Shown here: positions 23,110 to 31,596 of the stretch, one piece after another | Numbering within the stretch: position 1 is the stretch's first letter | Layout of the letters: the number at the start of each line of letters is the position of its first letter | DNA from: Symbiodinium natans | Lineage: Eukaryota; Sar; Dinophyceae; Suessiales; Symbiodiniaceae | Reading direction: 5' to 3' | NCBI GenBank assembly: GCA_905221605.1 | Contig: CAJNDS010002212.1 | Location: forward strand, 548,466 to 580,061 | DNA: 31,596 nucleotides | Translations under genes and position numbers: made by a program | Notes under the pieces: generated by a model | Databases searched by the model: none | Seen by the model: the letters and a program-made list of their open reading frames with translations, nothing else | What the model was told of the DNA's origin: nothing

Positions 23110-25425
23110 GTATGCGGGTACGCGCTCATGCGGAGAGGGCTGCTGAGACACCCGCTCCTTGCGCTTCTTCTCAGAGGCTGCACGCTTTGCCTGCGCGCAG
23201 CTTTTCATGGAGAAGCAGAGGGAGAAAGCGGTCTCCCAGCGTGTCTTAACATGATGTCTTGGGATCCGCACTGCTTCCGCTTTCCTTGCTTGCTCTTTCT
23301 GTCGCTCCTGCGCACACGATGTGCAAGGACAACTCAACTCCTAAACCCCATGCAGACCTTAATTATAGTGAAACCTTAATTCTAGTGATATGGTTCAGGC
23401 TGAAGTCCACACCACAAAAACACGCTCAGTCTGATCACGCAACAGGCATGCGTAAAAGGCAAGGGCTGGATCGGGCTGCCGATAAACGGGCCGCGGCCTC
23501 TCTCTCCTTCTTTTTCCTCTCCATCTCGGCTTTCAGCTTCTGCTCCCGAAGCTTTCGCTCAGCCTCCGTGAGAAGCAGAAATGGTACCCACTGTCGGTAG
23601 TCGCCTACTTAGGCCCTGAGCCCACCCTAAACCCTAAGCACTACAAACGAAAAACCCTAAACCCTAAGCCGCAGCATGTGGCGACCCTATAACCCTAAAC
23701 CCTAAACCCTAAACCCCGAAACCCCTAAACCCCTAAACCCCTAAACCCCTACACCCCTAAACCCTAAACCCTGACGGTCGTGCCTCTTCGGCTTCCCGCT
23801 GCTTAGCCTCTTCAGCCAGCCGCTGCTTTTCGGCCAGCTCCTTCTCCTGGCATGCTGGAACCCTGCACCCTGCGACCCATACATAGGGTTTGGGGTTTGG
23901 GGTTTGGGGCTTGGGGTTTGGGGTTTGGGGTTTGGGGTTTGGGGTTTAGGGTTTAGGGTTTAGGGTTTCGGGTTTAGGGCTTGGGGTTTTTTAGGGTTTA
24001 GCTTTACAAGCAGAGATGCAGAACCTTTGAGCCACAAGACAAGCCGAATGCTTCCAGGCAGAACCCCTCGGTATCGCGCCTGAACCTTCTTCAGGTTTGC
24101 CGCAATTTCCTGGAAGCAGGGTTTAGGGTTTCGGGCTAGGGTTTAGGGTCTGGGGTTCAAGGTTTGGGGTTTAGAGTGTGGGGTTTAGAGGCGGACAAAA
24201 CGCAGCTTACAATAAGTTGGCTTAGGGAACTGTGATAATGAGCACTCTAGACCAGATCTAGCGCCCCGAAGCCTAACCCCTAACACTAAGTCCTAAACCC
24301 CAACTAACCCCGAAACCCCCCACCCTAAAGTCCTAAATCCCTGAAAGCCCCCAAGCCCGAAATCCTAAACTATAAACCCTAAACTATAAACCCTAAACCC
24401 TAAACCCTAAACCCTAAACCCTAAACCCTAAACCCTAAACCCTAAACTTTGGTGTTGGGGCCCCGGGCTGCAGCATCCGCTGCGGCCTCTTCCTTCTTGG
24501 CGAGGCCTGCGCTCGCCACTGCGGTGTGGGGTTTAGGGTTTAGGGTTTGGGGTTTGGGGTTTAGGGTTTAGGGTTTAGGGTTTAGGTTTTAGGGTTTGGG
24601 GTTTGGGGTTTGGGGTTTAGGTTTCCGGGTTCAGGGTATTGGGGTTTTGGGACTTGGGGTTTAGGGTCTTAGGGTCTTAGTGTGTAGGGTGTAGGGTTTG
24701 GGGTTGTAGGGTTGTAGGCGGTTGTAGGGTTGTAGGGTTGTAGAGTTGTAGGGTTCAGGGCACCCTAGACCCCAAACCCTAAACATTGTTGGGTTTCGGG
24801 TCTTAGAGGGGTCTTAGGTATGACCCTACACCCGAAGCCCTCGCGGTCTGAGGGGGGTGGGATATATCGGGCTTCCAAGGCTTCCGTGAGCATCGGCAGC
24901 CCGCCTTTCAGGTCAGAGGAAGACATCGAAGCTGGCGAAGGTGCTGCCTGGTAGGGCACCCTAAACCCTAAACCCTAAACCCTAAACCCTAAACCCTAAA
25001 CCCCAAACCCCAAACCCTAAACCCGAATCCGTCGAGATAACAAGGCTGCGTAGTCTGGAGCTTCGGGTCTCCTGATAGCCTGGTAAGCGATCCCATAATG
25101 AGGGTTTAGGGTTTAGGGTTTAGGGTTTACGGTTTAGGGTTGGTTTACTATACGGAAGCCCAGAACCAAAGAAAAGGTAAAGGGTACCACTTGGCTGCCA
25201 AGGTCTAAACGGGGTATCGTTTCGGCTGAAGCCTCTGCTTTCGCAGCATTGATCTCTGCCTTCGACTTCTTCGCTGCCTCCGCGAGTGCCATGTGGGCAA
25301 CAGGTACCCTAAACCCTAAACCCTAAACCCTACTAAAGGACACAAAGGGCGCCTTGACGGCTTTCTCTTTAGGTTCCTCTTTAGGCTTCTTGTCCTTCTC
25401 CTTGGCTTTGCTCTTTGCCTTCTCC
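23110..25425 (-). CDS. Cluster of coiled-coil, Lys/Glu/Ala-rich exons
   Basis: At least eight minus-strand exons share one composition: KEKAVKAPFVSF with EKAKSKAKEKDKKPKEEPK (25425-25335), MALAEAAKKSKAEINAAKAE (25298-25210), AIRRPEAPDYAALLSRRI (about 25080-25025), KGGLPMLTEALEARYIPPP (24950-24835), AGLAKKEEAAADAAARGP (24520-24455), EIAANLKKVQ (24112-24080), EKELAEKQRLAEEAKQREAE (23850-23775) and EAERKLREQKLKAEMERKKK (23565-23480). A further Lys-rich piece lies at 23330-23110. Heptad-like charged helices point to one long coiled-coil protein. Each intron contains telomere-type arrays. No specific family is recognised. Confidence 0.55.
23885..24000 (+). repeat. TTTGGGG variant array
   Basis: About nine TTTGGGG units pass into TTTAGGG. 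A single-base change has been spread through neighbouring units. Confidence 0.9.
24362..24450 (-). repeat. CCCTAAA array
   Basis: About ten units flanking the exon AGLAKKEEAAADAAARGP. A mixed TTTAGGG/TTTGGGG/TTGTAGGG region follows at 24525-24765. Confidence 0.9.
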
Positions 25426-26019
25426 TGAGGACAGAGCAGCTTGGCGTTTTGATGTAAATTCTTCCTTCATCACGAAAGGAGCTTCGATACAGGAGAAATA
25501 AGTCTATCAAGCGAAACAACTCTCTGAGCTACAGCAACGCGTTGAGGGAGGGAGGAGAATGAAAACATAATACCTCTCGCAAGGACCAATGTCCCACGTA
25601 CAACAAGTGAAAAATGATGCATGAAACAGCACTCACGCAGCACTGTCGCCATATGCAATTCCGATCCCTAAACCCTAAACCCTGAACCCTAAACCCGAAA
25701 CCGTAAACCCTAAACCCTAAACCCTAGGTGCTGGGTCTTTCAGGCTCAGAGGCCTCCTTTACTACGGGGTTTTAACCATTAGGGAACCGGACCCTCAAAC
25801 AGGGAATAAGGGCCTACTCTGGGTCCTAGGGACAGGAAACTACATTGCAACACAATGCCTCCCTACGACGGACGCAATCAAAACAGCGCGTTCGCGCGAA
25901 GCCGTCCGTTCAGTCTAGGGTGGTGAGGAGGAGGAGGTGGACTGGTGTTCGCAACGTTCTTGTCTTCGAGGGGTGATGGGATGCTCCATTTGTTAACAAA
26001 AGCCACCAAAGGTTTTCCC

Positions 26020-26135
26020 TTAGGTATATACATATATACATATATGTATATATATATATGTGTATATGTATATATTAAATATATATGTATATATATAATA
26101 TGTATATATATATATATGTATATAGTATGTACATG
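26020..26135. repeat. TATG/TA microsatellite
   Basis: Alternating TA with regular G interruptions. It gives spurious Tyr/Ile-rich ORFs on both strands. The wider stretch 25430-26340 otherwise holds a CCCTAAA array (25665-25725) and no supported exon. Confidence 0.9.
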
Positions 26136-26344
26136 CTTTTCTTTGGTGGTGTGCGGGGGGGGGGGGAGGGGTTGCGTTCCTGCCTTCCGCAGAAAGTGCG
26201 CGAAGAGTGCCGACCTATCCTCTTGCTGAGGTGGCGCCACATGCTCTGGTCAAGGACCTTTAGATGTCTTTAAGTCAAATGAGCTCCCTCAGCCCTAAAC
26301 CCTAAACCCCGACACACCGCAGCACTCCACATGGACGTGTCTTC

Positions 26345-26508
26345 ACCCCAGCATGCCCCGATCCTCTTTCTTCTCCTTGCCCTTCTCTTTTGAAGCATCC
26401 CTGCGCAGCCCAGGTGCTTTGAGGAACTAAGAACCCACAAAGAACGAGAATCAATAATCCCCATATGACCCTTGTAAGAGAATTTTGTTTTGTTCGGTTC
26501 TTTAAGCC

Positions 26509-26603
<95 letters not shown>

Positions 26604-27180
26604 GGGAAGGATGAAAGATGTCAAGGGCTACAGCCTGCCTCTTTCTCTTCTCCGGCTTCTCAGAGACCTGTGGCCGCTGTGATGGCCGGCCGGAGCTCAG
26701 AGGTTTAGGGTTTAGGGTTTAGGGTTTAGGGTTTAGGGTTTAGGGTTTAGGGTTTAGGGTTTAGGGTTTAGGGTTTAGGGTTTAGGGTTTAGGGTTTAGG
26801 GTTTAGGGTTCAGGAGAGCCCAATACCGTTGCTTGCTCCACGTCTGTAGGAGCCTGAAGTACCAAAACACCCCAAGGCACGGCCCAACAGCAAATGCGCA
26901 ACCACGTACCCTAAATGCTCAAACCTTGAACAAAAACCAAGCCCTAAACCCTAAACCCTCACACCCTACACCCTAAACCTTAAACCCTAGAACCTAAACC
27001 CGAAACCCTAACCTTATAGACCCTAAACCGTTTAAACCTTATAAACACTAAACCCTCGACCCTAGACCCTAGACCCTAAACCCTAGACCCTAAACCCTAA
27101 ACCCTGCCTAAGCCATACATTGCTATCTGTTCCAAAATCCAGGGCCCGAGCCGAGGACTTTCGCTTGCGATCCGAGGACC
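26345..27180 (-). CDS. Lys/Ser-rich candidate exons
   Basis: The minus strand gives SSDRKRKSSARALD (about 27178-27137), VSEKPEKRKRQA (about 26665-26630) and, after CTGCGCAG, DASKEKGKEKKEDRGML (about 26398-26345). They match the composition of the coiled-coil cluster downstream on the same strand and may be its 5' part. They are separated by a (TAG)n tract and a TTTAGGG array. Confidence 0.4.
26511..26602 (+). repeat. (TAG)n trinucleotide tract
   Basis: About 30 perfect TAG/AGT units. One frame on the plus strand is all stops, so it is not coding in that frame. Confidence 0.95.
26703..26812 (+). repeat. TTTAGGG array
   Basis: About 15 perfect units next to the Lys-rich candidate exon near 26650. 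Confidence 0.92.
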
Positions 27181-27189
27181 TGGGTGGGG

Positions 27190-28085
27190 TTTAGGGTTTA
27201 GGGTTTAGGGTTTAGGGTTTAGGGTTTAGGGTTTAGGGTTTAGGGTTTAGGGTTTAGGGTTTAGGGTTTAGGGTTTAGGGTTTAGGGTTTAGGGTTTAGG
27301 GTTTGGGGTTTGGGGTTTGGGGTTTGGGGTTTAGTGGGTTTAGTGGGTTTGGGGTTTAGTGGGTTTGGGGTTTGGGGTTTGGGGTTTGGGGTTTTGGGGT
27401 TTGGGGTTTTGGGTTCGGGGTTTAGGATTCGAAATCAGGGGTTGAGGGTTTATAGACTTTTTAGTTGTTTTTGGGGGGTTGGGGGGGTTCAGGGTTTCGG
27501 TTTCGCTTAGGGCTGGGAGGGTTTGTTGGGCTTCAGGTTTCTTTTGGGTTGGGAGTTGGGGTTCAGGCTTCTTCAAAATGGGGTTGGATTATCGGGTTTT
27601 GCAGGTTCTTGTAGGGCTTAGAGGGTTTACAGGGTTCATCTTGCTTGGGGTTTCTATACGGGGCTTAGAAACTTTGAAAGGTTAAACCCTAAACCCGAAA
27701 TCCTAAACCCTGAAAACTGAACCCTAAACCCTAAACCCTAAACCCTAAACCCTAAACCCTAAACCCTAAACCCTAAACCCTAAACCCTAAACCCTAAGCC
27801 GCGTCTGAAATCAGAGGCGTTTGGCCAGCATGGGTGGGAAGGACCACCCTCACGCCTAGGAAGGAAGGAAGGAAAGAACGGAACCATAGCTAGAGCTTAG
27901 AGGGCTTAGAGTATAAGGGGGTTTAGGGTTTAGGGTTTAGGGTTTAGGGTTTAGGGTTGAGGGTTGAGGGTTGAGGGTTGAGGGTTTAGGGTTTAGGGTT
28001 TAAGGCTACGGTTAGGGTGAGGGGAGAGGAGCTTGGGTTGAGAGGCTTTTGTTTTCCTTTCTTTGAAACCCCCCCCCCCCTCCCC
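27190..28085. repeat. Long telomere-type region with both orientations
   Basis: A perfect TTTAGGG array of about 17 units (27186-27303) grades into TTTGGGG and GGGTTTGGGG variants to about 27440. A degenerate G-rich stretch follows to 27670. A CCCTAAA array (27720-27798) then faces it, and TTTAGGG/TTGAGGG resumes at 27920-27995. No coding exon is supported here; open frames such as GFGVWGLG are readings of the repeat. Confidence 0.85.
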
Positions 28086-28089
28086 ACCG

Positions 28090-28860
28090 CCCCTTCCCCA
28101 GTCATCCTCAGATGCGAGCGTAGAACGCCGACGCCCGCGACTTCGGCTGCGCCTTTGACAAAATCTTCGGGCAGGGCTTCTCAGACAAGGGAGTGCCCAA
28201 GCCCTACTTTGGAGTAGACCCTGGAATAAAAGTACTTTTTGGGTATGAGTAGCTATAGTGGGAACCCAGAACAAGAAATAATATTGAAGTATAGTACACC
28301 AAAACCGAGCCAGAGATGAGAGGAGGCAGAGTTGAAACACGACTGAAGTGCTCCACAATGTTACAAGTGGCATGCAGAAGCCGTAACTGCCATGGTCCCC
28401 TTTTGAACCCACAGGCGCGCGTAAGAGATTCGTCAACGTCCTTCGTCCTTCTGAACCCGCTTCATGCTCGGCGGAGTGGGAGCATCTGGCTTTGCAAAGC
28501 CTGGAGACCAGGGTTAGGGTTTAGGGTTTAGGGTTTAGGGTTTAGGGTTTAGGGTTTAGGGTTTAGGGTTTAGGGTTTAGGGTTTAGGGTTTAGGGTTTA
28601 GGGTTTAGGGTTTAGGGTTTAGGGTCCGGTGACGAAACTCTGGGCACTTAGTGTCCAAGCCCTGCGCCCTGTTGCGTGGCGGCTCGGCTTCACAAACGCA
28701 CTCACAGCGACATCCCATCCAAAACCCTACACCCTACACCCTACACCCTAAACCCTAAACCCCAAACCCTAAACCCTAAACCCTAAACCCTCCCTGGCGG
28801 CCTAGGATGGGTTCAAAGGGATCCGACCCAGACCCGCCGAAGTTGAGGGAATCTTCCACC
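28090..28860 (-). CDS. Unassigned candidate exons
   Basis: The minus strand reads VEDSLNFGGSGSDPFEPILG after GGCAG (about 28854-28792), PDAPTPPSMKRVQKDEG before a GTTGACG donor (about 28486-28435), and EALPEDFVKGAAEVAGVGVL (about 28175-28090). Composition is protein-like and splice sites are present. The introns between them hold TTTAGGG and CCCTAAA arrays. No family is recognised. Confidence 0.45.
28513..28626 (+). repeat. TTTAGGG array
   Basis: About 16 perfect units between candidate exons on the minus strand. Confidence 0.92.
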
Positions 28861-29194
28861 TGCCAAGGACATGGGGGGGGGGGGGGGGGTGTAGGGTTTA
28901 GGGTTTGGGGTTTAGGGTTTAGGATTTGGGATTGAGGGCTTGGGGTTTAGGGTTTGGGGGTTCTAAAGATATGGCTTGCAAAATATCGTTGGGGGAATAT
29001 TGGGGTGCCATACTTGGGGAAGTTCCCGTATGATGAAAGCAACGCGCAAAAAGATAACGACAACATATTAAAGATGAGTCTCAGATAGGGCAAACCCCGA
29101 ACCCCAAACCCTAAACCCCGAACCCCAAACCCTAAACTCCACGCCTTCAACCCCAAACCCTAAGCCCTAAACCCTAAACCCTAAACACGGATGG

Positions 29195-30262
29195 CTCCAA
29201 GCTAATTCGAGGACAACTCCGGGCTGTAGGAGCTCCACCTCATCAACAGCACCTCCAGCAAGCTTTGACACGCGGGGTTGGGGGCTTTAGGGTTTAGGGT
29301 TTAGGGTTTAGGGTATTGGGGTTTGGGGTGTTTCGGGACCTTCGGGTTTAGGGGTTTGTGGGTTTAGGGTTTGAGGCTTGGGGCCTACTCCAATCCGCGC
29401 TTGCATTGGGCTTAGCGTGATTCAGGGTGGCCACCCTCAACCCCAAACCTCTAAACCGTAAATCCTAAACCCTGAACCCTCTAAACCCTAAACTCCAAAC
29501 CCTAAACCCTTAGTTTCGTGGTGAATGGGATGGGGGAGGGGAAGGTGCTGAGCTGGAGGCCTTAACTTCAACAGTTCTTTTCGGTGCCAAACTTGAAAAG
29601 TATCTGAAGACAAAAGGTTTTGTAATGGAGAATTATCTACTATATGTATATATACAAGATTGTCATCAATACACGTTATCCTATTTCAATATCTACATTG
29701 TCATTTAACTACATAATACATCACATGCAATAAACATAATCTTCTGGAAGCAACCAAGAGCTTCGAGTCCCCGTACCCCCAAGCAGCGCTACACCCGTAA
29801 ACCCAGTAGACTCTGTAAACCCTGTAAACCCTAAAACCTGCGGCCCTAAACCCTAAACCCTAAACCCTAAACCCTAAAACCTGCAAACCCAAAACCCAAT
29901 TTGCACCCTGAACCCGATGGAACCCGATGGAACCCGATGGAACCCGATGGAACCCGATTGAACCCCCTAGACCCAAAACCCTGCAAACCGTAAACCCCAA
30001 GCCCGAAACCCACCCGGCCATAAACCCAAACCCGAAACCCCAAACCCACCCTGGCGGCCCTAAACCCTAAACCCTAAACCCTAAACCCTAAACCCTAAAC
30101 CCTAAACCCTAAACCCTAAACCCTAAACCCTAAACCCTAAACCCTAAACCCTAAACCCTAACCTCCCCCACACCAACGTGGCCTGAGTCGGCGATCTCGC
30201 TTTCGGGGCAGCTCACGGGCTGAAGCCGCCCTTTTCGCAGGAGGACCTCCTTCAGGCCCTTG
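29195..30262 (-). CDS. Unassigned candidate exons
   Basis: Near 30262-30165 the minus strand reads RYKGLKEVLLRKGRLQPVSC; a second frame is also open, so the frame is not settled. Near 29270-29195 it reads KLAGGAVDEVELLQPGVVLE. No family is recognised. They are separated by about 0.9 kb of CCCTAAA-type and AT-rich DNA. Confidence 0.35.
29280..30160. repeat. Telomere-type arrays and AT-rich spacer
   Basis: TTTAGGG (29284-29315), CCCTAAA-like (29430-29512), an AT-rich spacer with ATGTATATATAC (29560-29760) and a long CCCTAAA region (29815-30160) make up this stretch. The last 108 bp (30058-30165) are nearly perfect CCCTAAA. At 29910-29960 a separate 10-bp unit, GAACCCGATG, repeats about five times. 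No gene is seen. Confidence 0.85.
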
Positions 30263-30699
30263 TAGCGCTGTGGGGACCTGGGGCTAAGGGGTAAGAGGTT
30301 TGGGGCTTGGGGTTTAGGGTTTGGGATTTAGGGTTTGGGGTTTAGGGTTTGGGGTTTAGGGTTTGGGGTTTAGGGTTTGGGGTTTAGGGAGTAAGGGTTT
30401 CGGTAAAGACGGTGGGGCAAAAAACACACGTTGTAGACTGGGGTGCATGGGGTTGCTCGGGCTTGGAGATTAGTAAGCGATGTTTCGGCACATGTGTGTT
30501 GTTAAGGGTTTCGGGTTTCGGGTTTAGGGGTTGGGGGTTAAGGGTTTTAGGATGTTGTAGGGTGTAGGGGGGGGTGAAGGGTGCAGGGTTGCATCGATAT
30601 GAAGACTTAACTGTGCTAAGCCCTAAGTTCTAAATCCGTCAACCCTAAAGTCCCTGGAAAACCTAAATTCCCAAAAGCCTCTCCACACTTAGGGTTTAA

Positions 30700-30845
30700 G
30701 GTTTAGGGTCTTCATTTGTCCCTTGACGAATCCGAGGCGGGAGCTTCTTTGAAGGGTCCTGGTCATGAAACTGCTGGTAGAGCTCCGCTTGATAGAAGGG
30801 GAACTTCGTAGAGTCGTAGATCCTGAGTGGTCTGTTGACAACATC
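30700..30845 (-). CDS. Unassigned exon, strongly protein-like
   Basis: The minus strand is open through NLDVVNRPLRIYDSTKFPFY, then QAELYQQFHDQDPSKKLPP and RIRQGTNE, with few alternatives. It is clearly coding in composition, but I cannot place it in a family. It ends where TTTAGGG-like repeat begins at 30690. Confidence 0.5.
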
Positions 30846-30899
30846 GAGATTCTGAGTTCAGGGATGTTTGGGGATGTACCCTACCCAAGGTTTGGGGTT

Positions 30900-30975
30900 T
30901 GGGGTTTAGGGTTTAGGGGTTTAGGGGTTTAGGGGTTTAGGGGTTTAGGGGTTTAGGGGTTTAGGGGTTTAGGGT
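30900..30975 (+). repeat. TTTAGGGG (8-bp variant) array
   Basis: Eight or nine copies with an extra G, the same variant as the 4357-4590 array but in the opposite orientation. Confidence 0.9.
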
Positions 30976-31288
30976 GTAGAAAACAAGCTGTTTGCCAAGG
31001 CCGCGAAGACTCCAAACCACATCTGTGCCAGCCTGAGCCCGGAGCCAGCTCTGGGGTTGATCCTAGGGTCCTTAAGGGTTTAGGGTTTGAGGTTTAGGGT
31101 CAGGGTTTAGGGCGCAGGGTTTAGGGGGTAGTCTAAGTCACCAAAACAATTAGAATAGGGTCTAGGGTCCTAGGGGAGGGGGGGGATTCAAAACGGGGTA
31201 ATATAGGGGCCTTAAGAATTAGAACAGGGTCTTGGGGGGGGGGGGGTAGGGTAGGTAGGAGGGGGGGGGGGGCGGGGGTGTGCGGCTT

Positions 31289-31391
31289 AAATAGGGTTTA
31301 TTTGGAAGCTGAGAGTCGTGTTTACAAGAGGAAAACAGACCCCAAAACGTATACTTATTTACAAGAGCCAACTTCCAAATAAACCCTATTT
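31289..31391. mobile_element. Foldback (MITE-like) element
   Basis: AAATAGGGTTTATTTGGAAG at 31289-31308 and its exact reverse complement at 31372-31391, with internal TTTACAAGAG direct repeats. Confidence 0.75.
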
Positions 31392-31423
31392 GGGTTTCTG
31401 GGGGGCTGGGGGGTCAAGAATTA

Positions 31424-31596
31424 AATAATTTAAATAATTTTAATAATTTAAATGCCCCAGGTATTTAAATTATTTAAATTATTTAATTCCCGGGAGGCAG
31501 GGGGCCCGGACCCCCCCCCTGGGGCATTTAAATTATTCAAATTATTTAAATTATTTAAATTATTTAAATTATTTAAATTATTTAAATTATTTAATT
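31424..31596. repeat. AATTATTTA minisatellite at the window end
   Basis: Repeated ATTTAAATTATTTAA-type units, partly palindromic and interrupted by two GC-rich spacers with GCCCCAGG and CCTGGGGC. No gene. Confidence 0.9.

Noticed and set aside
25878-26240. Tyr/Ile-rich open frames on both strands
   Set aside because: They are produced by the TA/TATG microsatellite.
27310-27576. Open frames rich in GFGVWGLG or NPKPQ
   Set aside because: They are translations of TTTGGGG/TTTAGGG variants; no real protein.
28017-28436. 147-codon minus-strand frame
   Set aside because: It is a shadow; another minus frame gives the protein-like exon EALPEDFVKGAAEVAG.
30165-30262. Histone deacetylase N-terminal exon
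   Set aside because: RYKGLKEVLLRKGRL faintly resembles the start of deacetylase domains, but a second frame is open and no other family motif follows.

Overview
The window looks like nuclear DNA of an intron-rich dinoflagellate (an alveolate). Short exons are separated by arrays of the plant/alveolate-type telomere repeat TTTAGGG, in both orientations. Where I can join exons by protein homology, introns start with GC or GA more often than GT and end in AG, usually followed by G. I see no bacterial operons, rRNA, tRNA or CRISPR. The species cannot be named from the sequence.

Three genes were rebuilt by hand on the minus strand, with exons joined in frame. (1) SF1/BBP, the branchpoint-binding splicing factor, runs from about 12260 down to 266 in about 21 exons. 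It has the N-terminal helical and SPSP-like region, a KH-QUA2 module, two CCHC zinc knuckles and a Pro-rich tail. (2) A poly(ADP-ribose) glycohydrolase (PARG) catalytic domain spans 9214 to 6387 in 6 exons. (3) A histidine-phosphatase (phosphoglycerate-mutase-like) protein spans 3439 to 1875 in 5 exons.

The most striking result is how they are arranged. The whole PARG gene lies inside one 4.07-kb intron of SF1 (10038-5969), and the whole phosphatase gene lies inside another SF1 intron (about 3639-882). All three are on the same strand, and SF1 reads in frame across both gaps. SF1 is therefore a host gene with two same-strand nested genes. Many ordinary introns of all three genes are largely telomere-type repeat; one 98-bp intron is about three-quarters CCCTAAA.

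Layout: 0-12.3 kb is SF1 with its two nested genes. 13.0-14.0 kb holds a few plus-strand candidate exons. 14.15-17.29 kb (minus) holds exons of an unrecognised protein that begins with a signal peptide. 18-27 kb (minus) holds many short exons coding for Lys/Glu/Ala-rich, coiled-coil or acidic protein. 28-31 kb (minus) holds further unrecognised exons. Everything between is telomere-type arrays, AT, trinucleotide and homopolymer tracts, small foldback (MITE-like) elements and dispersed repeats. Most long open frames outside the exons are chance frames across this repeat-rich DNA.
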